The position numbers were made by a program, and so were the translations under genes. From the NCBI GenBank assembly GCA_023897205.1, contig JAHWDD010000003.1:3599665-3663664 (forward strand): a stretch of DNA of 64,000 nt. Reading direction: 5' to 3'. This document shows, one piece after another, positions 54,465-64,000 of the stretch. The stretch is from Exophiala sp. HKRS030 (lineage: Eukaryota > Ascomycota > Eurotiomycetes > Chaetothyriales > Herpotrichiellaceae). Every line of letters starts with the position of its first letter. Within the stretch, counting starts at the first letter, position 1. The notes below the pieces were generated by a model. The model was not told where the DNA came from, did no database searches, and saw nothing but the letters and a program-made list of their open reading frames with translations.

Positions 54465-55352
54465 ATGTCCAATCCCTCAGATGTCTCAGGGAATCAGCCG
54501 ATCTATCCTGACCTCAGAGGTAAAGTCGCCTTGATCACAGGTGTCGGGCAAGACGGTCCTATCGACGACGATACGAATTGGGGAAATGGTGCTGCGATAG
54601 CCCTGGCGCTGGCGCGCAATGGAGTCAAGGTCTTTGGCTGTGATCTCAACATAGACGCTGCTCGACGGACAAAGTCCCGCATCGAGGCTATCGTCAATGA
54701 CGCCAATATCGAGGTTGTCGCCGCCAATGTGACAAAGTCAGAAGAGGTCGAAGCCTTTGTCAAGGCCGGTCAGCAAGCTTTTGGCGGTCGAATTGATATA
54801 CTCATCAATAATGTCGGAAAGAGCGAACCGGGCGGCCCGGCCGAGATGGCTGAAGCCACATTCGACGCACAGGTCGATATCAATTTGAAATCCGTCTATT
54901 TGACTTCCCACTTCGTTCTTCCGATCATGGAATCCCAGGCTTGGGTCTCTGAAGGTGTCGAGGGAGGTGCGATTGTCAATATCTCCAGTGTCGCTGGTAT
55001 AAGGTATGTGGGTAAACCACAGGTTGCATACTCGGCCCTCAAGGCTGCGGTTACTCAGTTTACGAAACACACTGCAGTGGTCTACGCAGGTCGCGGTGTG
55101 CGTGTCAACGTGGTCTTGCCTGGCTTGATGTTCACGCCGCTTGTCAAGACTTTAGCAGAGAAGTATGCAGGTGGTGATTACGAGGGTTTTGTCAACAAAA
55201 GACATGGACAAGTCCCAACAGGTAGAATGGGCACTTCAGCCAATGTTGCAAACAGCGTCGTGTTCTTGTCTAGTTCTGTCGCAGCATCTTACATCACAGG
55301 TCAGAAGATTGTGGTGGATGGAGGATTGACCGCCAGTACAGGAAGAGTGTGA
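54465..55352 (+). CDS. Classical SDR oxidoreductase with enlarged cofactor loop
   Basis: One exon, 295 residues. The Rossmann motif is TGVGQDGPIDDDTNWGNGAA, with about nine extra residues inserted between the first and second halves of the usual TGxxxGxG. The rest is standard: GCDLNIDAA (acidic, NAD-type), NNVG, NISSVAG, YSALK and the terminal GQKIVVDGG. The insertion is seen in some fungal SDRs with a charged nucleotide loop. The substrate is unknown. It is convergent with sls1. Confidence 0.9.
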   Translation: MSNPSDVSGNQPIYPDLRGKVALITGVGQDGPIDDDTNWGNGAAIALALARNGVKVFGCDLNIDAARRTKSRIEAIVNDANIEVVAANVTKSEEVEAFVKAGQQAFGGRIDILINNVGKSEPGGPAEMAEATFDAQVDINLKSVYLTSHFVLPIMESQAWVSEGVEGGAIVNISSVAGIRYVGKPQVAYSALKAAVTQFTKHTAVVYAGRGVRVNVVLPGLMFTPLVKTLAEKYAGGDYEGFVNKRHGQVPTGRMGTSANVANSVVFLSSSVAASYITGQKIVVDGGLTASTGRV

Positions 55353-55935
55353 CCAAGATTCTGATCTACACACTCCTTAAAGGTTGGAAGATGATAGGCA
55401 GAAGGATAATGGTTGAGCCTACATACAAAATGCTCTCGACCTGGTAGTTGCAGCATCACTTGGCGGACCGCCATAAAACGTTTGCAGATCCTTACAACAC
55501 CGTGATTCTATCTTATATACACACCCATCGCATTTGTACGTCAAACTTTTTATACAGGCTAAGAAAACATAACATGTCAAGTGAAAAGTGGTGTTACAAC
55601 GCACGTCCAAACGTTGCGAGGCGTTAGGCGAGAAGAATGCCAACCTCCATAACGTGGTGACGTGTAGCCAAACCGCTTCCCGACTGGTTGTCCTGATGCA
55701 TTTCCAAGCACCGTTCCCATCCGCAATATACATCCCCTTTGTTCTACAACTGAAGGAACTTGGCGGCCAAGGCAATGCTCCCTCTTTCAGGTTCCGAGTG
55801 TTGTCGGTCTTACATTGGCGACCCTGGCGGTGACAGATATCTATCCCTGTGTTCTGCTATTCGCTAGGAATTTTTCTTCCCCAATTGCCGCTGCTGACCT
55901 TCTTATAGCTTTGCTGGGACTCTTTCGTACGTGCC
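55353..55935. other. Convergent 3' intergenic region
   Basis: Lies between the SDR and sls1 ends. Short frames have no recognisable content. Confidence 0.5.
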
Positions 55936-58566
55936 TCAAGGTTTCTCTCTTTTTACCACGGCCTTTCTTGAGCTGTTGGAACCTTTGCCGGGGCGTTCGG
56001 AGCGGCGACTAGCAACGGTCCTCCGAGGAGCTGTAAGCCTCATGGGTTCAGGGTTTTCTGTAGCAGACGGACGTCCTAATAGGCTTGCCAATTGCATGGC
56101 CACGTCGAGGAGATCGGAGATCTTCATCTGCGGCGATCCCGAGGGGGACATATATGGTCTCTCACCAAGCCGGAAATCATGATGTGTTGCAGTAGTGCCG
56201 CTGTAAGTCATGTAATCTATGGCCAGGTTGACGTCGGTGCCGGAAGGAGCGACAGCTTGCAGACTACGAGTATCCACGTCCAGCACGCCAACGCTCCGGA
56301 GCATGTACTCGATCGTCGGAATCTCGCCGTTCTTCAACTCCTTAGGCTTTCCCTCTTTGTACATCCTGCCATTAAGCGCGGCAGTGGCCGCCCTTGATGC
56401 TACATTTCGCATTGAAGAGTGAATCGAGAGTTTGAGAAATGGTGCAAATATCCAGTCAACAGATTCTGGGGACTGGACTAGGCCCAGATACTCTTTGATA
56501 TCGTCAATTATTGGTTGATGAACATCATTTATCTCACATCCATCAAAATACAAATCATGCTTGATTTGTCTTGTCAATTTTATATCGACGGTTTGTTCTG
56601 GTAGGAGCAGATGAAAAGCTTTTTCGTCATGAATGGCTGTTACTTTGGACAACTCCAGTGGTCCACGGTCACCATTTTCATTTGGTGCTGCGGATGTCAT
56701 CAACACTTCGAGACAGGGCACAGAATGTTTAGTTGAATGGACGGGGCTGAACTCAAGCCGGACCGTTGTTGGTGGGGCAGATTCAGTAACGTCCTCTTCT
56801 TCGGGTTCTTTGAGCGACTTTTCATGCCAAGGTCGTAGTCGGGCAATATCTTGAACAGCGTAAGCAACTTGCCCTGTAAAGTGTGGATCGTACAGCACTG
56901 AGGAAGAACTGGCTAGAGGTAGATCATCTGCCATATTCTTTGCCTGCCTTGCTAGGTGGGATGTTTCCAAGTTGGGCGTCACATCCGGGACTCCGCGAAA
57001 ATCGCTATCTGCCTGTTGAGCATTTGTGGCCTGTAGTGCTTTCTCGGTTTTTGTGTTCTCGAATTCCGGGTTTTTAGAGTGGCGCGAAAGGGCTTGAAGC
57101 AACAATGGATTCTCGATCACCCCTCCGCCCTTGGAGTTTGGTGCCCTTTGAAACAAGGCTTTCCCAAAGTATGCAGACATCTCATAGCGTAAATCAGATG
57201 GAGATTTTGATCCTGGAAAGACGCGACCGGTGCTGAAGACTTGGTTGAGCTTTTGCTTTAGTTGGATGAGCAGATGATCCGGTTGACGACGTGCTGCTGG
57301 CACATCAACTGTGGTTTTGTTTTCAGAAGACCCTGATACTAATCTGCCCAATGGCAAACGAGAAATAGCCCAGGGTAACTCAGCCGGTGCAGGGAAAGGT
57401 TGAAGGGATGGCTGCATGGTGCTGGTGTCAGACCAGATGTAGAGATGACGATCAGTCACATTGACTTCTCCGGCCAGTCTAATCTCACGTTCAGCTTGTT
57501 GAGCCTTGGCCTCGTCACCATGGTGCACTATGGTGATTAATGCTTTTGTCTTGAATATTCCAAGCTTGTACTTGTCCCGCATGAGTTGCAAGAACTTGTC
57601 AAGAGATTTACGTGAAGCTGGATCAGTGTAGCCAGCCAAAGGTTTTCCGAGCCCGATGAGAATTGAATGTATGTCTTCTTTGATCACGCGCTGAAGACTC
57701 TCAAGGGCATTTTTTGCGCTTTCTTGGGGGCCCGAGATTGTGATTGTGCGCTTATTGCGATGGACAGCGACCTGAACAAAATACTCCTGGGCAATGTCTT
57801 TTAGTGGTTGTTGATAAATGGTAGCCAGATAAGTGAATTTTGCAACGTCCTTCACTTTGTGGCGTAATTCAACCTCGTCAACCGTCACAACATCATCCTC
57901 GGTCGATTCGAATCCCCAGAGATCTGTCAAGATGGTATTGACGGTTGTCTCGGGGTTGCGCATGTGTTCGGCGGTCACGGAAGGTTTTTTGCTCTGCAGA
58001 TAGTGTCTCAATTGATGTGTTGAAAAGCCTTTGACCATTTCTTTTCGCAATAACTTGAATTCCCAGGGCTCCAAGAACTTGGTACTGTCGCCAAATCTGG
58101 AGCGAACATGTTCAATATTCTCGTGTAGTTTTTCAGATATTAGGGGCTGGTTTTCCGAGTCGATATATGCCTGCAACGTGCCAGTTCCATCTTCAGTCCC
58201 TTGACCTTCGGGCAGTGTGGGAAGTTTACGATCATATTCAGGCAGGATGAGGACATTGGCAGGTGAACCCAGGGAGTTTACGCCCAAAGCAGCACTCTGA
58301 CCGTAGCGCCAGGTTCCCGTGCGTAAAGGTGGTGCTCTAAACCTCCCAGCATAGAAATCCGAAGGCGCGTCATAATGCTGGATATGACTGGAATAAGGGT
58401 AGGATCGAGAATCTTCGTATTCGTCCTCCTCTTGGGCTGTGGCGGTACTTTGGCATCTTGAAAGAAGACTCGGTGACCGGAGGGTTGAGATCAGAGACCG
58501 AGGTCGACGAGTTTGTGTTCGACGGCTCAGACAGATGCGAGACGGTCTGGTCACACGAGCAAACAT
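55936..58566 (-). CDS. sls1: Sls1-type mitochondrial inner-membrane protein
   Basis: Sls1 is a mitochondrial inner-membrane protein that couples mitochondrial transcription and translation in yeast. One exon from the first ATG at 58566 gives 876 residues. The N-terminus (MFARVTRPSRICLSRRTQTR) is a strong basic presequence. The conserved core has EFKLLRKEMVKGFSTHQLRHYL, TVNTILTDLWGF, then a KH-like repeat region (HRNKRTITISGPQESAKNAL and similar) and WAISRLPLGRLVSGS. The C-terminal part has NGEIPTIEYMLRSVGVLDVD and a serine/lysine-rich basic end. The frame is continuous throughout. Confidence 0.88.
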   Translation of the reverse strand: MFARVTRPSRICLSRRTQTRRPRSLISTLRSPSLLSRCQSTATAQEEDEYEDSRSYPYSSHIQHYDAPSDFYAGRFRAPPLRTGTWRYGQSAALGVNSLGSPANVLILPEYDRKLPTLPEGQGTEDGTGTLQAYIDSENQPLISEKLHENIEHVRSRFGDSTKFLEPWEFKLLRKEMVKGFSTHQLRHYLQSKKPSVTAEHMRNPETTVNTILTDLWGFESTEDDVVTVDEVELRHKVKDVAKFTYLATIYQQPLKDIAQEYFVQVAVHRNKRTITISGPQESAKNALESLQRVIKEDIHSILIGLGKPLAGYTDPASRKSLDKFLQLMRDKYKLGIFKTKALITIVHHGDEAKAQQAEREIRLAGEVNVTDRHLYIWSDTSTMQPSLQPFPAPAELPWAISRLPLGRLVSGSSENKTTVDVPAARRQPDHLLIQLKQKLNQVFSTGRVFPGSKSPSDLRYEMSAYFGKALFQRAPNSKGGGVIENPLLLQALSRHSKNPEFENTKTEKALQATNAQQADSDFRGVPDVTPNLETSHLARQAKNMADDLPLASSSSVLYDPHFTGQVAYAVQDIARLRPWHEKSLKEPEEEDVTESAPPTTVRLEFSPVHSTKHSVPCLEVLMTSAAPNENGDRGPLELSKVTAIHDEKAFHLLLPEQTVDIKLTRQIKHDLYFDGCEINDVHQPIIDDIKEYLGLVQSPESVDWIFAPFLKLSIHSSMRNVASRAATAALNGRMYKEGKPKELKNGEIPTIEYMLRSVGVLDVDTRSLQAVAPSGTDVNLAIDYMTYSGTTATHHDFRLGERPYMSPSGSPQMKISDLLDVAMQLASLLGRPSATENPEPMRLTAPRRTVASRRSERPGKGSNSSRKAVVKREKP

Positions 58567-59529
58567 ATAGAGTTCGTCATCAATTGCCTCGTAGAGTGGT
58601 GAGGTTACAAACGGAAACAAGACCAAAAAAAAGTTGATGCGACCTGGATGATCATGACAAGCGCAGGTTGGTGAACGGAATAAAGTTATTGCCCGGAAAT
58701 CCGCCTTCGGTTTAGGCGGTCCAGCCGTTTCGGGAATGGTCGCAGGCTTGGCGCGACGCCGCCAAGCATTTTAGGGAGCATGCACCAATAACATGTCCAG
58801 CGATAGTAGCCGCTCTCATAGAGCAGAAAGTGACTCCGTAGGCAGAATCCTGTCGCAGCAAACCAGAATCTTTGGGATTAAATAGAGGTTTAGACACTCT
58901 CGATCTCCGTATAGCTATTAAGACTTTCTGGATGACACATGACTAGGATCGTATCTGCGCCAGGTGAAGTATGAGACAGATGCTTGGGATACTGAAATCG
59001 GCTCGTCAGGCACTCCAGCATTACAGAACATAAAAGAACAATCACGATAGAACAATCACTTTCAAGGCAGTACGGACAGCCATCTACTTTTCGTGGTGAC
59101 GCCATTCCATCCATTCGCGGCCATGCTATTACATGCTGCTTCCTGAGAGAGCTGCTTCATATAAAGGACCATCGAGCGATTATTTAGAACTGCCAATATG
59201 GGCGCCTCCAGTAGCCAGGCTGATATGATGAAAAATATATGACTACAGCTAACTATTGAACGGAGGCTACAAGGAGGCAGATAATATCTAGGTGCAGGTA
59301 TAATCCTCCAAGTTGTAACATGGCCTCGACGGTGAAGCGGAAGGTTGTAATATTATTAGAATCATGGATTCGAAGTAGGTGTACCAAAATTCGAGAGTAA
59401 GATTAAAGTATTGGGTGTATTATTGGTCACCATGCTTTCAAATTTGAACGAGTTGTTGCAGTATTGTGGCATTCCATTTTGAACAGACTGATTATAAGGT
59501 ACACACATGTTGGCGATGTTGGTTTTCTA
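58567..59529. other. Intergenic region between sls1 and the HeLo-pseudokinase gene
   Basis: About 960 bp of fairly AT-rich sequence, with no recognisable gene. Confidence 0.45.
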
Positions 59530-61293
59530 TCAAGCGACAAGCCTCGCAAGCTCCCTGACAACTTCCCAGTAGAAACCTTTCTGCGACCCAGTGTCATTCA
59601 TATTTATATCTGCAAGCTCCCCAGTCAAACAGCTTCTCACTGCTTCCATATATATCTTCCCAGCCTTTGCTCCAAGATTTGGGACGTAAAAATCGGTCAA
59701 ATCTTCTGTAAAGCTATTTAGGCTTTGACCCTCAGTCCAAAACTCGGAGATTGGCCTCCAGAATCCGATCTCAAGGAGCACAATGCCCAGTGAGTATATG
59801 TCGAAGGCTCTGCAATAACGATCTCTAGATATGGCGATTGATTTTGGATGGCGATAAAGATTGTGCACTTCCCGTGCCGATACGACGAGGTCGGTCTCGG
59901 CGAAAGGGCTGTCTTGTCTAGAGTATTCAAATCCTAGGACGAGTGGCTGCGTCAGTGATGGGGTGACTCGCCATTGTCAAGTTGTGAGCCCTGTATGAAA
60001 ATGATGTTGTCTGAGCGGATGCCCTTGTGCAGCCATCCCGAAGTGTGAAGACGGCCCAGGGAGAGTGAGAGGTCGAGTGCCAGGCGGAAACGGTCTCCTA
60101 GAAAAGGTACAGATTTGCTGTTAAGGAGCAGCTCGTGCAATGAGAGGAATGACGGCGTGGCTTGCTGTGCTGAGCCTCCTGGATACTCAAAGAGCAGTCC
60201 TACACGTGGATGCCAGTCGTCACAGAAGTACCCTAGACAATTTGGCACGCGGAGGGCTTTCGGTTTGCATGAGAGGTGCAGTAACCGCGCGAGAGCATCA
60301 AGTCTGTTCAATTGAGACCGGCGAACATGGTCTTCAGCGTCCCGATCGAAGTGCTTCCACTCCACGATGACCAGATTTTGTGTGTTACCAAAGGTCTGCC
60401 TGGCTAAAGCTCTACCAAGGTGGCCAGACGTTGCATTGGGAGGCTCGCAAAGAGCGATGCTGTCGCCAGACACTCGCAACTCCAAGGAGGTATTGACCAA
60501 ATCCGACGTGACGAGGTGTCTCCGCAGTACGCTGGTTTGGCTGAGGTCTTCGTAAGAAGCTGAGTCGGCAGCAGCCTCGAGACCAAGCAGTTCATTGACG
60601 TTGGAAGTCGTGACCAATTCAGCACCAAGTCCTTGCCGCAAAGCTCGGCGTTCCGCAGTCGCGAGAAGGTGATACAGTCCGTCATTGTAGTCAGTGAGAT
60701 CTTTGATCACACTCTCAAACTTGCCTTTATCGGCTGCGACCCACCGGAACTTCTTCACGATATTGCTGGTTTTGCTCCGGTCGCGCCGCAATGTCAGGTC
60801 CTGCTGTAGAAAGGTATTGAACTCCTCTGCAATAACATCCTCAACTCGTCCTTCAGTGCGCTACCAAATTATCAGCATATTAACTTGATCCATCTCTAAT
60901 CAAGAGGGGATGGGAACTGGGGCGGGAGAGGGGGATAGTGGGCACCTGAATAGCGAAGATGGGATCCTCCGTAACTAGAGAAAGACCATATCGATTTTGG
61001 AGCACTTGGTAGTCGGCAATGAGATTAGAAATGCGGAACAATGTCTCTGTGATGATCTTATAGTCGTCAGGATCACCTGGTCTCTGTCTCCGCTGTCTCG
61101 ATTCATCTAACATTCCCCATTCTTTAGCCCACATGTGGAGTCGAGTTTGTTGAATCTTGAATTTCCACAAAAGCGTCTGAGATCCCTCCCCTATTTGTCT
61201 TGCCTGGGTGAACATTTCATATCCTCGGAAACATGTCTGTAGTAGCGCAATGGCCACAGGTACGCCGCCTAAAGCCAGCTCTGGCCCTGACAT
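59530..61293 (-). CDS. HeLo-domain pseudokinase (prion-inhibition/propagation family), with a one-base frame break
   Basis: Exon 1 is 61293-60946 and exon 2 is 60860-59530, with a frame switch in exon 2. The N-terminal HeLo domain (about residues 1-200) starts MSGPELALGGVPVAIALLQT and has the family segment CFRGYEMFTQARQIGEGSQT then KFKIQQTRLHMWAKEWG. HeLo is the N-terminal domain of HET-S-type cell-death proteins. A kinase-like domain follows: GNTQNLVIVEWKHFD, LARLLHLS, LGRLHTSGWLHKGIRSDNII, then DIYSLGIVLLEIGFWRP. The catalytic HRD is HKG and DFG is absent, so it is probably a pseudokinase. The first frame stops at 59952; the family continuation (VLGFEYSRQD and onward) is one frame over. 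The switch is at GGGG on the plus strand (59960-59963). One more base gives 559 residues. It is divergent from the kinase-ankyrin gene. Confidence 0.85.
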
Positions 61294-61714
61294 CTTGATC
61301 TGGGCACTAAACTGAGGACACTGAGTAAAGAGTGCTGTGGTACGCAATATCTACTTACTTCACCGCCCATTTTGCTGGGTGAGAGTCCCTACAGTAGTGC
61401 CTCGCATTCGCTGGCGAAATTCAAGCCACGGCGCTAACTAGAGGTTGCCTGTGGCGCGCTCGGTTCTGGCCGACGCAGGCGTAGCCGAGTCGAGACGATG
61501 AGGCTGGGACGTGAGCTGCTCTGCAATTGAGGCGACAATGTGAGGCTGTCAGGACTCAGCCTGAGTCTGGAGTTCATCTCCCAACCACCTGTAGCCTATA
61601 GACACCTAGGATCTCTCACCCTCAGTGAGAGATCCTCAAGCAATTCATTCTACCTCGTTTGAAAGGAATGAAGAGTGAGCTTCTCTTTCTTTGAACGCGA
61701 CAAGGATAGTCCAC
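61294..61714. promoter_or_regulatory. Divergent promoter of the HeLo-pseudokinase and kinase-ankyrin genes
   Basis: 421 bp between two divergent starts. It includes a 10-bp inverted repeat around 61605-61633 (TAGGATCTCT / AGAGATCCT arms, with CACCCTCAGTG between), which may be an operator or simply a hairpin. Shared regulation is likely from the arrangement. Confidence 0.4.
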
Positions 61715-64000
61715 ATGAATCGCAGAAACAATATCGCACGGTCCGAGCTGGTGCGTCCGGCAAGGCTGCTGCAGACAAAATCTTCCTCCGAACATTCGAA
61801 GATCGCCGCAAATGAACAGCCTGACGTCGAATTTAATCTCCTTCTATTGCTTCAATATCTCTCCTCGTCATTCGAGACAGACGTTTCCATCCAATATGTC
61901 CAGAGTTCCACGCAAGGCCTTTGGACCACAGTCGGGAACGGCAGGATTTACGTCGTCAAGCAAATATCTACTGGTTCCGCCGATGAGATGTACGACGCTG
62001 ATTTCTTTCGGCCATCAATGGCTCAAAAGTCTCTGAGGTCCTTTTCAGGTAGTAGCGCACACGAAATCACGTCTCGTTGGAGAGCATTGATTCAAGAACT
62101 AAGAATTCTTCGGCATCGACCACTGGCTAAACATCCCAATTTCCCTAAGATCATCGAAATTAGTTGGGAATACGATGCTCTAGACTTGCAGCAAGCCCTT
62201 CCAACAATTGGAACTGAATTTGCTGTATGGGGAACGCTCGACTCCTTTTTCCTCGCACTTCCCGAGCACGATTGGCCTATGAAAAGCAGGCTGCTTCTCG
62301 ATGTCGTCGAGGGTCTGTCGGCGCTACATTCTTGCAAGATTGTCCATGGTGACATCAAGATGGAGAACATCTTGGTCTTTCCTGATGAAAGTGATGCAAA
62401 CTTTCCAGTCATTGCGAAACTATCTGATTTTGGTTTCTGTGTTGACGTATCTGTGAATGATGAATATCAGAGCCTACTTGGATACACACCTTTATGGGCT
62501 GCCCCTGAAGCATCCCATCTGCTGAAGAAAGAATGTCTGTATTTAACAGATGTCTATTCACTGGGCTTTATTATTTGGAGTGTATGCCTCGGCGGACGGA
62601 AACCATCAGAAGAGGTCCTCATAAGGATCATGGATAAGGAAGAGGGGGAGAGTGCCTGGACGAGCCTGAAGGAGTCTGACGAGATGTTGTCTGTTGCGAA
62701 GGCAAGCCTCGGGGAACGATCCCTTACCATGCCGATGCATGTTTCGGAAGCTACTCAGTACTTGGATTGGACATTGCGGTATCTTCCCAACTCACGCCAG
62801 CTAAATATGGTTCTTTCCATGCTGAGATTAAAAAGCCATAAACGGCGGGCGGAAGAGATACCAAATGAAGACACCTATCATCCTCTTGCTCCACTCAAAG
62901 GAAACTTGGTATGTTACTAGGCCTGAAGAGACGCGTCCCAAGACTGACTTATCCGTTCACAGAGTCTCATTAACAAATTCTTCTGGGAAAGCACTTGGAT
63001 GGTCCCTAGTGTTCGCCAACAAATCAGCAATGATCTCGTGGCTGTGGCAGCGAGACCGGAGACCTCCCGTTCCAGCTCAATGTATTCCCCAGCCACTTCT
63101 AATCACACGTCTCGACATCCCGTGGGGACGAGTTCGAAGGCGGCCACTGCTCTCATGGATCTCGCGTACAAATATATGACCTCGAGGAATTCTGAAAGGT
63201 CATTCGAAAAAGCCATCCATTATCTCAACTTGGCTGCGCAATGTGAGTTGGAATTAGCACAATGGATATGCCTGAGACTCAAGAAATCGCCTCTGGTCAA
63301 CATCAGTCCCGAGCAAGAGCTCGAATGGAGCAAGAAAGCTGCCCAGATTGGATTGAGGCCGATCACCCTCGATCTTGCTACTTTTGATCCTCAAGCCGCT
63401 CAATCCTGTCATGCAGCCTACCAAAGATCCTTCTGGGCGCTCGTCTATGGTGTCACTGACGAAGCCATATCTGCAATCTTCCAGTTGGAAGACAACGCCG
63501 CGGGGACATCACAGCACGACAATCAAATTTTGCAATCATTTCCATCATCACCACTTGGAAATACACCACTTCACGTCGCTGCTCTCATTGGCAGACTTGG
63601 ACCGCTCGTGGTCATAGCCAAGTCTCACCTGATCCCTGTTAACGCTACTAACCATCGCGGTGAGACGCCATTGTTCCTTGCGTGTCGTTGCGGACATGCT
63701 GCAGTCGTCGACTTTCTTCTCTCTTTTGGGGCAGATGCTGGGATATCAAACAAATATGGAGCTTCTTGTCTGCACTGGCTTGATGCATTTGAAGAGCACG
63801 ATATTACAAGGATAGCCAAATCCTTGGTTCGACATGGAAATGATCCAAATCAGCCTGCACAGCAAGACCGTTCTTTCTTCGGGGACAAGGCCAATCTCTT
63901 TAACGGTCACACTGTCGCTGGAACTCCCCTTCACCACCAGGTTGTTGGCGGAAATATTAAAGCTATCGAAGCCTTGCTTAGTCTAGGTAGTAAGTCGGAC
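61715..64000 (+). CDS. Protein kinase with ankyrin repeats, 3' end outside the window
   Basis: Exon 1 is 61715-62908 and exon 2 runs from 62963 past the right edge; 744 residues are visible. Kinase part: the ATP lysine in YVVKQIS, a long insert, EFAVWGTLDSFF at the hinge, the catalytic loop CKIVHGDIKMENILVF, DFGF in KLSDFGFCVDV, and WAAPEAS then DVYSLGFIIWSVCLGG. Asp and Asn of the catalytic loop and DFG are kept, so it may be active, unlike its neighbour. A Sel1/TPR-like helical stretch follows (about residues 470-560). Ankyrin repeats begin near residue 605: GNTPLHVAALIGRLG, GETPLFLACRCGHAAVVDFL and GTPLHHQVVGGNIKAIEALL. It is divergent from the HeLo-pseudokinase gene. The true ends of the repeat array are beyond the window. 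Confidence 0.88.

Noticed and set aside
1..64000. tRNA genes, CRISPR arrays, intact transposons
   Set aside because: I scanned for B-box-like sequences, regular spacer arrays and transposase motifs and found nothing I could defend by eye; a dedicated search would be needed to exclude tRNAs.

Overview
This window is nuclear DNA of a filamentous ascomycete (Pezizomycotina). The evidence is gene content (ERMES subunit Mmm1, calcineurin B, Bdp1, Epl1, Sls1, a Zn2Cys6 regulator, a HeLo-domain protein), many short GT-AG introns of about 45-180 bp, compact spacing on both strands, and fungal splice signals. The mix of families suggests a Eurotiomycete, perhaps Chaetothyriales; this is an impression, not a placement. 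All exon joins were made by eye and checked by codon arithmetic.

Layout. 0-4 kb: the 5' part of an FMN-dependent NtaA/DszA-type monooxygenase, divergent from a urea/polyamine (DUR3-type) transporter. 4-11 kb: mmm1, a PF11951-type transcription factor and acireductone dioxygenase. 11-18 kb: a sparse stretch with an SRPK-like kinase, a probable kinase relic and an SDR protein with a long acidic tail. 18-39 kb: mostly housekeeping genes (bre1, bdp1, ureF, coq8, a small membrane protein, the AMPK beta subunit, kae1, a SETD6/RKM-type methyltransferase, epl1). 39-49.3 kb: an accessory block (SDR, Zn2Cys6 regulator, 11-exon MFS sugar transporter, GST, EthD-domain protein, SnoaL-like protein) that looks like a small regulated catabolic or detoxification cluster. 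50-58.6 kb: calcineurin B, an acyltransferase-3 membrane protein, another SDR, and sls1. 59.5-64 kb: a HeLo-pseudokinase gene divergent from a kinase-ankyrin gene that runs off the right edge. This pair resembles fungal self/non-self or cell-death signalling genes and is the most interesting system candidate.

The strongest unexpected result concerns frame breaks. Five otherwise well-formed genes (ADI1, ureF, kae1, the Zn2Cys6 regulator, the HeLo-pseudokinase) each lack exactly one base. In four the missing base falls in a run of C or G (3-5 bases as read); in the regulator it probably falls in a CC pair. In all five, adding one base makes the total coding length a multiple of three. Because kae1 is a near-universal tRNA-modification gene, systematic under-calling of C/G runs in the assembly is the simplest explanation. 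The DUR3 gene carries a different lesion: a substitution-type in-frame TAG that also creates a possible in-frame 3' splice site.
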